A stretch of DNA of 24,504 bases from JACCZR01 sp035296565 (GTDB lineage: Bacteria; Actinomycetota; Thermoleophilia; Solirubrobacterales; Thermoleophilaceae): assembly GCA_035296565.1 (NCBI GenBank), contig DATHAQ010000040.1, forward strand, positions 1 to 24,504, read 5' to 3'. Under the pieces are notes generated by a model, which searched no databases, was not told where the DNA came from, and saw nothing but the letters and a program-made list of their open reading frames with translations. Each line of letters opens with the position of its first letter. Position 1 is the first letter of the stretch. Both the position numbers and the translations under genes were made by a program. Below, piece by piece: positions 7,779-16,247 of this stretch.

Positions 7779-9871
7779 GTCGAGCGCTCGGCCGCGACGG
7801 CGCGCTCAGCGGCACGCTCGCGCAGCTCCCCGTGCACGCTGCGCTCGCGGCCGGTGCGGCGCTTCCAGCTGCCGTCTGGCTCCAGCTCCCAGCCGTTGGT
7901 GTCGTCGGCGAGGCAGCGCTCCAGCGTGTCTTCGAGCTCCGCCTTGTTGCGCTCGTCGAGCACGGGGGCCAGGAGCTCGACGCGCGTGTCGAGGTTGCGG
8001 GGCATCAGGTCGGCCGAGCCGATGTAGTACCGCCGCTGGTCGCCGCATTGGAAGCCGCAGATGCGCGAGTGCTCGAGGAAGCTGCCCACGACCGAGACCA
8101 CGCGGATGTTCTCGCTCACACCCGGGATGCCGGCCCGCAGGCAGCAGATGCCGCGCACGTTGAGGTCCACTCGCACCCCGGCCTGAGAGGCGCGGTAGAG
8201 CGCCCGGATGCACTGCGGATCGACGAGCGAGTTCAGCTTGAGCACGATCCGGGCCGGTTCGCCGCGCTCGTGCGCCACGACGGTCTCGGCTATCTCGCCG
8301 ACGATCTTGGGGCGCAGGAACTCCGGTGCGACGAGCGCCTGGCGGTAGGAGGCGGCGCGGGCCACCCCGGTCAGCGCGTTGAACAGCTCCGCCAGGTCCG
8401 CGGTGATCTCCGGGTCGGTGGTGAACAGCCCGAAGTCCTCGTACAGCCGCGCGGTCTTGGCGTGGTAGTTGCCCGTGCCCACGTGCGCGTAGTGGCGCAC
8501 GCCGCTGCCCTCGCGGCGGACGACCATCAGCCCCTTGGCGTGGGTCTTCAGGCCCGGCAGGCCGAGCACCACGTGCACGCCCGCCTCCTCCAGCGCCCGC
8601 GCCCAGCCGATGTTGCGCCGCTCGTCGAAGCGCGCCTTGAGCTCGACGAGGCAGACGGCCTGCTTGCCCTGCTCGGCCGCCTGGATCAGCCTCGGCACCA
8701 AGGCGGAGTCGTCGGACGTCCGGTACACGGTCATCTTGATCGCGAGCACGTCGGGATCCTCGACCGCCTGCTCGACGAAGCGCTCCACGCTGGTGGCGAA
8801 CGACTCGTAGGGGTGGTGGACCAGCACATCGGCCTGGCGCATGGCCGCGAACACGTCCGCCTTCTCGTGGTCGGGGTCGCGGAAGGCAGGTGCGGTCACC
8901 GGGGTCCAGGGCTCGTCGCGCAGCTCGCGGTGGCCCTCGAGGCCGTGGATCTCCCAGAGGTCGGTGAGGTCGAGCAGACCGTCCACGTCGACGATCTCTT
9001 CATCCTCGAGATGCAGGGACTCCACCAGCAAGTCGCGCAGGCCGGGGTCCATGTCCGCGCCGACTTCGAGCCGGATGACCTCGCCGAAGCGACGTTGGCG
9101 CAGCTCGTGCTCGACCGCTCGCAGCAGGTCATCGGCCTCGTCGGAGACCGTGAAATCCGCATCGCGGGTGACGCGGAAGATGCTGTGGCGAAGGATCTCC
9201 ATCCCCGGGAACAGGTCCTCGAGGTTCTGCGCGATCACCGACTCGAGCGGCACGAACGCGTCGTTGCCGATCGGCACGAAACGCGGCAGCACCTCCTTGG
9301 GGACCTTCACCCGCGCGAAGGTCTCCTGGTCGGAGACCGGGTCGCGCAGCCAGACGGCCAGGCTGAGCGACAGGTTCGAGATGTACGGGAAGGGGCGCCC
9401 CGGGCCGACCGCCAGCGGCGTCAGGACCGGAAAGACCTGCTCGCGGAAGATGGCGGCGATCGTCTCGGCCTCGGCGCCGGTGCAGTCCTCGCCGTCGACG
9501 ATCCGGATCCCGGCGGCCGCTAGCGCCGGCCGGATCTGGTGCTCGAACTCCGCGCTCTGGCGCGCGGCCTGTCCGGCGACCGCCTCGCCGATGCGCTCGA
9601 TGGTCTGCGAGGGCGAGAGGCCGTCTGGTCCGCGGGCGTCGATGCCGGCGTCGACCTGGTCGTGCAGGCCCGCCACCCTCACCATGAAGAACTCGTCGAG
9701 GTTGGACGTCCAGATCGCCAGGAACTTGACGCGCTCTAGCAGCGGTACACGCTCGTCCTCGGCCAGCTGGAGCACGCGGTCGTTGAAGTCCAGCCAGGAC
9801 AGCTCGCGGTTCTCGTACAGCTCTGGAGCCTCGAGATCGACTGCGGGCTGGTGGGCTGTGGTTGTTTCCAT
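7775..9871 (-). CDS. ppk1: polyphosphate kinase 1
   Basis: A protein of 698 residues from ATG 9871. An in-frame extension to 10327 is rejected because it runs through the opposite-strand phosphatase gene. The N domain begins with ENRELSWLDFNDRVL and FLAIWTSNLDEFFMVRVAGL, both hallmarks of PPK1. The catalytic half has KMTVYRTSDDSALV, LVELKARFDERRNIGWARALEEAGVHVV, LKTHAKG with His444 as the expected phospho-enzyme His, the GTGNYHAKTARLYEDFGLFT block, and FLEHSRI with His601 as the second active-site His. SADLMPRNLDTRVELL closes the domain. It reversibly makes polyphosphate from ATP. It lies in the same cluster as ppx and the Pst transporter. Confidence 0.96.
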   Translation of the reverse strand: METTTAHQPAVDLEAPELYENRELSWLDFNDRVLQLAEDERVPLLERVKFLAIWTSNLDEFFMVRVAGLHDQVDAGIDARGPDGLSPSQTIERIGEAVAGQAARQSAEFEHQIRPALAAAGIRIVDGEDCTGAEAETIAAIFREQVFPVLTPLAVGPGRPFPYISNLSLSLAVWLRDPVSDQETFARVKVPKEVLPRFVPIGNDAFVPLESVIAQNLEDLFPGMEILRHSIFRVTRDADFTVSDEADDLLRAVEHELRQRRFGEVIRLEVGADMDPGLRDLLVESLHLEDEEIVDVDGLLDLTDLWEIHGLEGHRELRDEPWTPVTAPAFRDPDHEKADVFAAMRQADVLVHHPYESFATSVERFVEQAVEDPDVLAIKMTVYRTSDDSALVPRLIQAAEQGKQAVCLVELKARFDERRNIGWARALEEAGVHVVLGLPGLKTHAKGLMVVRREGSGVRHYAHVGTGNYHAKTARLYEDFGLFTTDPEITADLAELFNALTGVARAASYRQALVAPEFLRPKIVGEIAETVVAHERGEPARIVLKLNSLVDPQCIRALYRASQAGVRVDLNVRGICCLRAGIPGVSENIRVVSVVGSFLEHSRICGFQCGDQRRYYIGSADLMPRNLDTRVELLAPVLDERNKAELEDTLERCLADDTNGWELEPDGSWKRRTGRERSVHGELRERAAERAVAAERST

Positions 9872-9920
9872 CCTGTTACCGGGTTCTTCCTTTTCCAGAG
9901 GGTAGGTATGTTGGCGACCG

Positions 9921-10355
9921 GTGATCTGGCTGTTGCGCCACGGAGAGGCGGCCGACGGCTCGCCCGACGCAGAACGGCCGCTCACCAGGCGCGGTGAGGA
10001 ACAGGCCCGGGCGGCGGGCGCGGCTCTGGCCGCGCTGGGGGTGTCCCTCGAGGCGTGCCTGACGAGCCCCAAGGTGAGGGCCGCCGAGACCGCGCGGCTC
10101 GCCTGCGAGGCGCTGGGCGTCGAGCCGGAGGTCGAGAGCCAGCTCGCCGGCGGGCCCTTCGATCCCGCGGAAGTCGCGCTCGGGCACGGGGAGGAGGTCC
10201 TCCTCGTCGGCCACGACCCGGACTTCTCGATGGCCGTCCACAGCGCGACCGGCGCGCAGGTGCGCATGGACAAGGGTGGTCTCGCGGCCGTCGACCGCGG
10301 CGAGCTCAAGCTCATGCTGCGGCCCATCGAGCTCGAGCTGCTCGCCCAGCACTAG
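9921..10355 (+). CDS. SixA-like phosphohistidine phosphatase (histidine phosphatase family)
   Basis: A protein of 144 residues from GTG 9921, reading VIWLLRHGEA at once; RHG carries the catalytic His. The middle LTSPKVRAAETARLA and the later VLLVGHDPDFS, with the second His, complete the SixA-type active site. There is no room for the insertions of phosphoglycerate mutases, so it belongs to the small SixA branch, which removes phosphate from phosphohistidine in signalling proteins. In actinobacteria such genes often sit beside ppk and ppx. It is divergent from ppk1 across 49 nt, and its stop shares CTAG with the ppx stop. The substrate here is unproven. Confidence 0.85.
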   Translation: MIWLLRHGEAADGSPDAERPLTRRGEEQARAAGAALAALGVSLEACLTSPKVRAAETARLACEALGVEPEVESQLAGGPFDPAEVALGHGEEVLLVGHDPDFSMAVHSATGAQVRMDKGGLAAVDRGELKLMLRPIELELLAQH

Positions 10356-11317
10356 CCAGAGACCGCCAGTGCCGGGAGGCGTCCCTCGACCAGCTCGAGG
10401 ATCACGCCCTCGCGAAGACCGCCGCACGCGATGCGGAGCGGCATGTCCAGCACGTCGGAGAGCGCCTCCAGGACAAGGATCCCCGCGGGAAGCAGTCGCA
10501 CGCGCACGGGGTCGAGCTCGAAACGGGCCGCGATGTCGGCAATGGTGGTGGACGACAGGACGCGAATGCCGCGCTCGAGTGTCTCGTGCTCGAGCTCGGC
10601 CCCGAGCAGCCGTCGCAGCGAGGCGGCCGTGCCGCCCACCGCCACCGCCTGCTGGGGTCGGGGCGGCTCGAGTCCCTCGAAGCACCCCTCGACGTGCCGG
10701 CGCACGGCCTCGAGCTCCGACACGGCCGGCGGGTCCGAGCGCAGGTAGGAGTCGGCGAGGAAGCCCGAGCCGATTCGAAAGGAGGCCGACCAGCTGACTC
10801 GCCCGTCGCCCTCTCCCACGGCGATCTCGGTGGACCCCCCTCCGACGTCGACCACGCCCAGCGTGCCGTCGGCCCGCGTCGCCAGCGTCCGCGCGGCGCC
10901 GACGAAGGCCAGCCGCGCCTCCTCCTCGCCCGATACGACGCGAAGGTCGCCACCGCCGCTCCTGCGCACCGCCTCGGCGAGCGCGTCCCCGTTCGGCGCA
11001 TCGCGGATCACCGCGGTCGCGACGGTGACCAGCTGCTCGGCCCCGCTCTCGCGCGCGACGCGCGACTGGGCGTCCACGACCGCGGCTATCTCCTCGATCT
11101 TCTTCTTCGGGATCCGGCCGTCCTTCTTCAAGCTCTTCCCGATACACGTGAAGGCGCGCTGGGTCGCCAGCTCGCGGAGCGCTCCCTGCTCGCACTGGGC
11201 CACGAGCAGACGCGTCGTGTTGCTGCCTATGTCTATGCAGCCCAGGGTGGCCGAGGCGCTCAGGTCTCCTTCAGGACGATGCCCTCGAGCAGGTGCGCCG
11301 CGAAGGGATCCTCCCAT
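10352..11317 (-). CDS. ppx: Ppx/GppA exopolyphosphatase
   Basis: A protein of 321 residues from ATG 11317. The ASKHA-fold blocks are GCIDIGSNTTRLLV (phosphate 1), VVSGEEEARLAFVGA with the catalytic Glu, GVVDVGGGSTEIAVGEG (phosphate 2) and AVAVGGTAASLRRLL. Length fits the short actinobacterial Ppx form with domains I and II only; the C-terminal HD-like domains of the E. coli enzyme are absent. The first 20 residues before SATLGCIDIG look non-conserved, and the ATG has no clear ribosome site. A CTG at 11263, just after GAAGGAG, could be an alternative start. Expected role: removal of terminal phosphates from polyphosphate, or pppGpp hydrolysis. It is the last gene of the pst operon, 42 nt after phoU. 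Confidence 0.9.
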   Translation of the reverse strand: MGGSLRGAPARGHRPEGDLSASATLGCIDIGSNTTRLLVAQCEQGALRELATQRAFTCIGKSLKKDGRIPKKKIEEIAAVVDAQSRVARESGAEQLVTVATAVIRDAPNGDALAEAVRRSGGGDLRVVSGEEEARLAFVGAARTLATRADGTLGVVDVGGGSTEIAVGEGDGRVSWSASFRIGSGFLADSYLRSDPPAVSELEAVRRHVEGCFEGLEPPRPQQAVAVGGTAASLRRLLGAELEHETLERGIRVLSSTTIADIAARFELDPVRVRLLPAGILVLEALSDVLDMPLRIACGGLREGVILELVEGRLPALAVSG

Positions 11318-11359
11318 AGTACGGCCACCGTGAGGGTGTACCGCCGTGGGATGGTCGGC

Positions 11360-12061
11360 TCACTGCTTCCCGAGCGACACGCCGGGGTGCGAGGCGTCCT
11401 CGAACTCCCGGAAGAGCCCCGTCACCACGAAGGCCGTCTGCTCCCCCACGTCGACGGCGTTGTCGCCGATGCGCTCGATCGCGCGGCCGATCAGCATCAT
11501 GTGCATCGACCACTCGCGTCTGTCGGGATCGGTCCCGAAATCCAGAGCGCGGGCGAAGATATCGCGGTTCAGCCGGTCGATGCGGTCGTCCTGGCGGACT
11601 AGGTCCTCGGCCAGGCCCACGTCGCGAGTAGCGAAGGCCTGCTTGCACTGCACCACCAGCGAGCGGGCCAGGCTACCCATCTCCACGAGCTCGTCAAGAA
11701 GCTCGGGATCCCGCGGCGGGTCGTGGCCGGCCAGCGGCACAAGCTTGGCGATGTTCACGCACTGGTCGCCCATGCGCTCCACGTGCTTGATGAGGTGCAG
11801 CAGGGCGGCGACCAGTCGCAGGTCTCCGGCCACGGGCGCCTGGAGCGCCAGCAGCGACAGGATTCCCTGGTGCACCTCCAGGTAGCGGCCGTCGATGCGG
11901 TCGTCGTCGGCGATGACCATGCTCGCCAGCTCGACGTCCTGGTGGCGGACCGTCTCGAGCGCGCGGTCCACCGCGCCCACCACGAGATCCAGCCCGCCGA
12001 GCGCCGCCTCCTCGAGCTTCGCAAGCTCGTCTTGGAAGTGGATGCGCCCGTGGTCGGGCAC
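11360..12061 (-). CDS. phoU: phosphate transport regulator PhoU
   Basis: A protein of 233 residues from GTG 12061, 4 nt after the pstB stop, with a GGTGGG ribosome site inside the end of pstB. The two copies of the PhoU three-helix repeat are seen, each with its metal-binding motif: VERMGDQCVNIAK in the first and IERIGDNAVDVGEQ in the second. QGILSLLALQAPVAGDLRLVAALLHLIKH is typical of the second helix. The length is normal for the family. PhoU represses Pho signalling when phosphate is plentiful by linking the Pst transporter to the sensor kinase, and limits phosphate uptake. No kinase is encoded nearby, so the partner must be elsewhere. Confidence 0.95.
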   Translation of the reverse strand: MPDHGRIHFQDELAKLEEAALGGLDLVVGAVDRALETVRHQDVELASMVIADDDRIDGRYLEVHQGILSLLALQAPVAGDLRLVAALLHLIKHVERMGDQCVNIAKLVPLAGHDPPRDPELLDELVEMGSLARSLVVQCKQAFATRDVGLAEDLVRQDDRIDRLNRDIFARALDFGTDPDRREWSMHMMLIGRAIERIGDNAVDVGEQTAFVVTGLFREFEDASHPGVSLGKQ

Positions 12062-12065
12062 GCGC

Positions 12066-12971
12066 TCAGCCCACCTTGCCGGTGACGTACGCCTCGGTGC
12101 GCTCGTCGGACGGGTTGGTGAAGACCTTCTCGGTGTCGTCGTACTCGATGACCCGGCCGGTCCTGTGCTTCTCGTCGGCGTCCAGCTCGACGGTGAAGAA
12201 GGCGGTCATGTTCGACACCCGCGCGGCCTGCTGCATGTTGTGTGTGACGATGACGATCGAGTAGTCCTCTTTCAGCTCGAACATCAGGTCCTCGATCCGC
12301 CCGGTGGAGATCGGGTCAAGGGCCGAGCAGGGCTCGTCCATGAGGACCACGTCGGGGTTGGTGGCCAGGGCGCGGGCGATGCACAGGCGCTGCTGCTGGC
12401 CGCCCGACATGCCGAAGGCGTTGGCCTTCAGCCGGTCCTTTACCTCGTCCCAGAGCGCGCCGCGGCGCAGCGCGTTCTCCACGATCTCGTCCATGTCGCC
12501 CTTCGTGCCAAGGACGCGGGGGCCGAAGGCGATGTTGTCGTAGATCGACTTGGGGAACGGGTTGGGCTTCTGAAAGACCATCCCGATGCGCTTGCGCACC
12601 TGAACCGGGTCGATCGAGTCGTCGTAGAGGTTCTGCCCGTGGTAGACGACCTTGCCCGTGACCTCCGCGGTGGGGATGAGGTCGTTCATCCGGTTCAGGC
12701 AGCGGATCAGGGTGCTCTTGCCGCAACCGGAGGGCCCGATGAGCGCCGTGATCTCGTTCTCGTAGATCGGGAAGTCGACCTCGCGGACGGCCGGAACTCC
12801 CCCGTAGGAGACGCCGACGTCGTCGAGCTCGTAGATGGTATTGCGGCGGCCGGCTTCGGGGCGCTGGCCCTTGGCCTCGGTCTGGATGACGGGAGCGCCC
12901 ACGACCTCGGGCGTGGCGCCCTCCGGCTCGGTGGCGCGCTCAGCGCGTTCTTCACTCACTCGTTCGGCCAA
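12066..12971 (-). CDS. pstB: phosphate ABC transporter ATP-binding protein PstB
   Basis: A protein of 301 residues from TTG 12971; GTG 12959 is an alternative start, and neither has a strong ribosome site. The first 45 residues are a low-complexity Glu/Ala/Pro-rich extension not found in typical PstB. Then come Walker A GPSGCGKST (79-87), Q-loop VFQKPNPFPKS with Gln134, signature MSGGQQQR (188-195, Met in place of the usual Leu), Walker B VVLMDEP (208-214) and the H-loop VTHNMQQA. The NPFP motif and CSALDPIST are specific to PstB. It powers phosphate import with PstA and PstC. It lies 7 nt after pstA and 4 nt before phoU. Confidence 0.96.
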   Translation of the reverse strand: MAERVSEERAERATEPEGATPEVVGAPVIQTEAKGQRPEAGRRNTIYELDDVGVSYGGVPAVREVDFPIYENEITALIGPSGCGKSTLIRCLNRMNDLIPTAEVTGKVVYHGQNLYDDSIDPVQVRKRIGMVFQKPNPFPKSIYDNIAFGPRVLGTKGDMDEIVENALRRGALWDEVKDRLKANAFGMSGGQQQRLCIARALATNPDVVLMDEPCSALDPISTGRIEDLMFELKEDYSIVIVTHNMQQAARVSNMTAFFTVELDADEKHRTGRVIEYDDTEKVFTNPSDERTEAYVTGKVG

Positions 12972-12978
12972 CTGTAGA

Positions 12979-13881
12979 TCACCACTTCCGCTCGTATCGA
13001 TTGCGAAGGAAGATCGCCCCGGCGTTCATCACCACGAGGAGGGCGAGCAGCACGAGGATCGCCGCCGCACCCGCCGCGCGGAAGTCGGTGTCGGCGTCGC
13101 TGATGAACTCGAAGATCGCCAACGGCATCGCCGTGAAGCGGTCGGTGATGCCCTCGGGGTTAAAACGCGCGAAGGTGGCGGCTCCGATCACCAGCAGCGG
13201 GGCTGTCTCACCGATGGCGCGCGAGAGCGCGAGGATCACACCCGTGGCCACACCGGGCAGGGCGCCGGGCAGGACATGCTTCCAGATCGTCTGCCACTGG
13301 GTCGCGCCGAGAGCCAAGGAGCCTTCGCGGATGGAGGAGGGGACCGCGCGGATCGCCTCCCTGGAGACGATGATCACAACGGGCAGGACCAGCAGGCCGA
13401 GCGTCAGCGCGCCCGCGAGCAGGACGGGCCCGAGGCCGAGTGGGCCGCGGACGATGAAGGCCAGGCCGAGGATCCCGTAGACCACCGAGGGCACGGCGGC
13501 GAGATTCTGGATGTTGACCTCGATCAATCGGCTGAGGCGACTCTCGCGGTTGGCGTACTCCTCGAGGTAGACCGCGGTGGCTACCCCCACCGGCACGATG
13601 AACAGCGCGCACAGGATCATCAGGTAGACGGTGCCGATGAGCGCCGACTCGACGCCCGTGTTCTCGGGCGAGATGCGCGAGGGAAAGCTGGTGAGGAAAT
13701 CCAGCGAGAGCTTCGAGGCGCCGTCGGAGACGACGTCGATCACCAGCGCAGCTAGCACGACGAAGCCCATGCTGAGGCTGGCCAGCAGGGCGAGGCGGAA
13801 CATCAGGTCCCTGGTGCGCTGCCCGGTCGAGGCCCGTTCGACGACCTTCCGGGACAGGCTTGCCTCGGCGACGGTGTTCAT
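12979..13881 (-). CDS. pstA: phosphate ABC transporter permease PstA
   Basis: A protein of 300 residues from ATG 13881, which overlaps the pstC stop as ATGA; the longer in-frame extension upstream runs inside pstC and is rejected. About six transmembrane helices are visible, for example FRLALLASLSMGFVVLAALVI and LIGTVYLMILCALFIVPVGVA. The cytoplasmic coupling motif is REGSLALGATQWQTIWKHVLPGALPG, followed by SRAIGETAPLLVIGAA, the conserved PstA/PstC block. It forms the membrane channel with PstC. It lies within the pst operon and should be expressed with its neighbours. Confidence 0.96.
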   Translation of the reverse strand: MNTVAEASLSRKVVERASTGQRTRDLMFRLALLASLSMGFVVLAALVIDVVSDGASKLSLDFLTSFPSRISPENTGVESALIGTVYLMILCALFIVPVGVATAVYLEEYANRESRLSRLIEVNIQNLAAVPSVVYGILGLAFIVRGPLGLGPVLLAGALTLGLLVLPVVIIVSREAIRAVPSSIREGSLALGATQWQTIWKHVLPGALPGVATGVILALSRAIGETAPLLVIGAATFARFNPEGITDRFTAMPLAIFEFISDADTDFRAAGAAAILVLLALLVVMNAGAIFLRNRYERKW

Positions 13882-14828
13882 TCGTAGACCTGCCGGTACT
13901 TGCGGACGAAGCGGATGGAGATCGCGTTCAGCAGGAGCGTCATGAGGAAGAGCGTCGTGCCGACGGCGAAGATCGCGCCGTACTCGGGTCCGGAGGTTGG
14001 GATGTCCGCCCGCGAAGCGGCGGCGATGAAGGCCGCCATGTTCTGCATCGCCTGAGCCGGGTCGAGCGTGAGGTTGGTCGTCTGTCCGCCGGCCACGAGG
14101 ATGATGACCGTCTCGCCGATGGCTCGCGAGGCTCCGAGGACCAGCGCGGCCACCACGCCGGACAGGGCGGCCGGGAACACGACGCGCAGCGACACCTGCA
14201 TGCGAGATGCGCCCAGGCCGAAGGCGCCCTCTCGCAGGGAACCGGGCACGGCTCCCAGCGCGTCGTCGGCCACCGTCGCGATGGTCGGGAGCACCAGCAC
14301 GCCGAGCACGAGGCCCGCCGAGAGGGCGTTGAAGGAGCCGACCTCGAGGCCGAGACCCTTGAGAATCGTGGGGGTCACGAAGGTCAGTGCGAAGTAGCCG
14401 AAGACGATCGTGGGGACGCCCGAGAGGACCTCGAGGATCGGCTTGAGCGTCTTGCGGACCCGCGGGGAGGCGTACTCCGACAGGTAGATCGCCGAGCCGA
14501 CTCCGAACGGAACGGCCACCAGCAGTCCGATGCCGGTGAGGTAGAGCGTGTCGAAGACGAGTGGGACGACCCCGAAGGACTGTGATCGCCCGCCCGACAG
14601 GGGAGTCCACTTCGTCCCGAAGAGGTAGTCCCCGATCCCCACGTGCCCGAAGAACTTCACCGTTTCCTCGAGGAGCGAGATGACGATCCCCGTGGTGGTG
14701 AGGATCGAGATCAGAGCCGCTGCCAGCAGCGCGTAGCGAATAGCGGCCTCCCCGGTGGAGCGACGGGTCCTCTTCCGGTACAGGTCCGGACGAGGGGCGC
14801 CCATCGCTCCTGCCGAGGTGGCCTCCAT
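13878..14828 (-). CDS. pstC: phosphate ABC transporter permease PstC
   Basis: A protein of 316 residues from ATG 14828, 19 nt after pstS. After a basic N-terminus (YRKRTRRSTGEAAIRY) there are about six transmembrane helices, starting with ALLAAALISILTTTGIVISLL. GDYLFGTKWTPLS and FGVVPLVFDTLYLTGIGLL are typical of PstC. The coupling motif is REGAFGLGASRMQVSLRVVFPAALSG, followed by SRAIGETVIILVAGGQ. It pairs with PstA to pass phosphate delivered by PstS. Its stop overlaps the pstA start by 4 nt. Confidence 0.96.
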   Translation of the reverse strand: MEATSAGAMGAPRPDLYRKRTRRSTGEAAIRYALLAAALISILTTTGIVISLLEETVKFFGHVGIGDYLFGTKWTPLSGGRSQSFGVVPLVFDTLYLTGIGLLVAVPFGVGSAIYLSEYASPRVRKTLKPILEVLSGVPTIVFGYFALTFVTPTILKGLGLEVGSFNALSAGLVLGVLVLPTIATVADDALGAVPGSLREGAFGLGASRMQVSLRVVFPAALSGVVAALVLGASRAIGETVIILVAGGQTTNLTLDPAQAMQNMAAFIAAASRADIPTSGPEYGAIFAVGTTLFLMTLLLNAISIRFVRKYRQVYE

Positions 14829-14847
14829 CTCGCTCGCGCCCCTGCCT

Positions 14848-15804
14848 CTAGCCCTGCTCGGCCTTGGTCAGGTCCTGCTGGGACCGGCTCGCCTGCTGCG
14901 AGGTCATCGGGACGATCTTGGCCGCCTTCGCGATCTTGTCCTGGTTCTTGATCACGAAGTCCAGGAACGCCTTCACCTGCGGCTCCCTGATCGACTTCTC
15001 CGACGGGTACATGAACAGCGGCCGGGCCAGTGGCTTGTAGCTGCCGTCCTGGATGTCCGCGGTCGTGGGCTTCTTGCACCCGCTACCGCCGTCGACGGCC
15101 ACGTTGTTGACCTTGTCCTGGTTCTGCTCGTAGTAGGAGTACCCGAAGTAACCCAGCGCGTTGTTCTCGCCGGAGACGCCGGTGAGGAGCACGTTGTCGT
15201 CGGGCGACGTCTGGACGTTGTTCTCCCGTTGCTCCTTGTCGGTGTCGAGCACCTTGGAGGTGAAGAAGTCGAAGGTCCCCGACTCCGTGCCCGGTGTGAA
15301 CAGCGACACCGGCTTGTTGGGCAGGCCCGAGCCGAGCTCCGAGTAGGTCTTGACCGCGGACTTCGGAGCGAACAGCTTCTCCAGCTGAGCGGTCTTGAGG
15401 CACCTGATCGGCAGCGACTTGCTGGAGACGATCGCTATGCCGTCGTTGGCCACCTGCACTTCGCCGTAGCTCACGCCCGCCTTCTTGCAGGCCGCCTTCT
15501 CCTCGTCCTCGATCGGCCGCGATGCGTCGGCGACGTCCAGCTCGCCACGGCAGAACTTCTCGAAGCCGTCGCCGGTGCCGGCGCCTCCGACGGTGATGCG
15601 GACGTCGGGGTTCTCCTCCTGAAAGAGCTCGAGTGCCGCCTGCGAGAACGGCTGCACGGTGCTGGATCCGTCGATGGCGATAGTTCCCTTGAGGTCTCCG
15701 CCGCCGCTGTTGCTGCCTCCGCTGTCCTTGTTGTCGTCGTCGCCGCAGGCCGCGGCGCCGAGGGCAAGCAGGGAGCAGATGGCAATCGTGAGCCACCTGG
15801 TCAT
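14848..15804 (-). CDS. pstS: phosphate-binding lipoprotein PstS
   Basis: A protein of 318 residues from ATG 15804, chosen because AAGGAG lies 8 nt upstream; the in-frame ATG at 15828 would add eight residues and lacks such a site. The signal sequence ends in a lipobox (LGAAAC, Cys20), followed by an Asp/Ser/Gly-rich linker, so the mature protein should be lipid-anchored outside the membrane. Phosphate-contact blocks are IDGSSTVQPFSQ, VGGAGTGDGFEKFCRGELDVADASRPI and the TPGTESGTFDFF stretch. It captures phosphate for PstC/PstA/PstB. It is the first gene of the operon and is preceded by an array of Pho-box-like repeats at 15866-15909. Confidence 0.96.
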   Translation of the reverse strand: MTRWLTIAICSLLALGAAACGDDDNKDSGGSNSGGGDLKGTIAIDGSSTVQPFSQAALELFQEENPDVRITVGGAGTGDGFEKFCRGELDVADASRPIEDEEKAACKKAGVSYGEVQVANDGIAIVSSKSLPIRCLKTAQLEKLFAPKSAVKTYSELGSGLPNKPVSLFTPGTESGTFDFFTSKVLDTDKEQRENNVQTSPDDNVLLTGVSGENNALGYFGYSYYEQNQDKVNNVAVDGGSGCKKPTTADIQDGSYKPLARPLFMYPSEKSIREPQVKAFLDFVIKNQDKIAKAAKIVPMTSQQASRSQQDLTKAEQG

Positions 15805-15865
15805 GAAATGTGCTCCTTGTTCGTTCACGTGGTGGCGGCGAGGCTGTCAGCGCGCTCTCGACAAG

Positions 15866-15909
15866 TCTGTTATCGACCTGTCGCGAACCTGTGAAAAAGA
15901 CGTGAAAGC
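15866..15909 (-). promoter_or_regulatory. Pho-box-like array upstream of pstS
   Basis: Four consecutive 11-bp units can be read. On the plus strand they are TCTGTTATCGA, CCTGTCGCGAA, CCTGTGAAAAA and a weaker GACGTGAAAGC. On the pstS strand they read like TTTTTCACAGG units. The CTGT core and exact 11-bp spacing match PhoB-type and Streptomyces PhoP-type boxes. The array lies 62-105 nt upstream of the pstS start, between pstS and the receiver-less regulator gene. A -10 element for pstS could not be placed with confidence. Confidence 0.7.
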
Positions 15910-15912
15910 CCG

Positions 15913-16233
15913 TCAGGCGCCGGGGTCGAGCCGGTAGCCGAACCCGAAATGGGTGTGGATGAGCTGCCGATCGGGCAGCGCCACGCCCAGCTTGTGGCGC
16001 AGCTTGGCCACGTAGACGTCCACGGAGCGATCGGATTTGCGGTAGGGCTCGTTCCAGACCACGCGATACAGCTCCTCGCGTGCGACGATCTTGCCTTGGC
16101 GCTCCACGAGGGCAGTGAGCAGCGACAGCTCGCGGACCGTCAAGGAGAGGGGGCGGCCGTCCGCCAACGCGACGAACTCCTCGGGCCTGACCTCGACGTC
16201 CCCGGCTTGCAGCATGCGGCGCGAGAGTGCCAA
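15913..16233 (-). CDS. receiver-less OmpR/PhoB-type winged-helix regulator
   Basis: A protein of 106 residues from TTG 16233; ATG 16215 would give 100. The whole protein is one winged-helix DNA-binding domain: GDVEVRPEEFVALADGRPLSLTVRELSLLTALVERQGKIVAREELYRVVW, then the recognition helix and wing in DRSVDVYVAKLRHKL and IHTHFGFGYRLDPG. No phosphoacceptor receiver domain precedes it, and upstream sequence leaves no room for one. It is closely similar in the wing to the divergent complete regulator (DRSVDVFVRKVRQKL, IHTHFGIGYRF), so the two look like paralogues. It sits between the pstS Pho-box array and the shared array at 16248-16291. It may compete with, or substitute for, the complete regulator; that is inference. 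Confidence 0.8.
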   Translation of the reverse strand: MALSRRMLQAGDVEVRPEEFVALADGRPLSLTVRELSLLTALVERQGKIVAREELYRVVWNEPYRKSDRSVDVYVAKLRHKLGVALPDRQLIHTHFGFGYRLDPGA

Positions 16234-16247
16234 TCCGCCCCGGTTAT

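Noticed and set aside
7832..9523. 563-codon open frame on the plus strand opposite ppk1
   Set aside because: It is the antisense shadow of PPK1, whose catalytic motifs are complete; the shadow has Arg/His/Val-rich composition and no family pattern.
9876..11195. 439-codon minus-strand frame opposite sixA and across ppx
   Set aside because: Shadow of sixA and of ppx in another frame; no motifs.
10055..11602. 515-codon plus-strand frame across sixA, ppx and phoU
   Set aside because: It runs over three genes with clear motifs in other frames and has the composition typical of high-GC shadows.
12979..14610. 543-codon reading of pstA with a long N-terminal extension
   Set aside because: The first 240 codons are out of frame with the clear PstC inside the same DNA; the ATG at 13881 in the ATGA overlap is the proper start.
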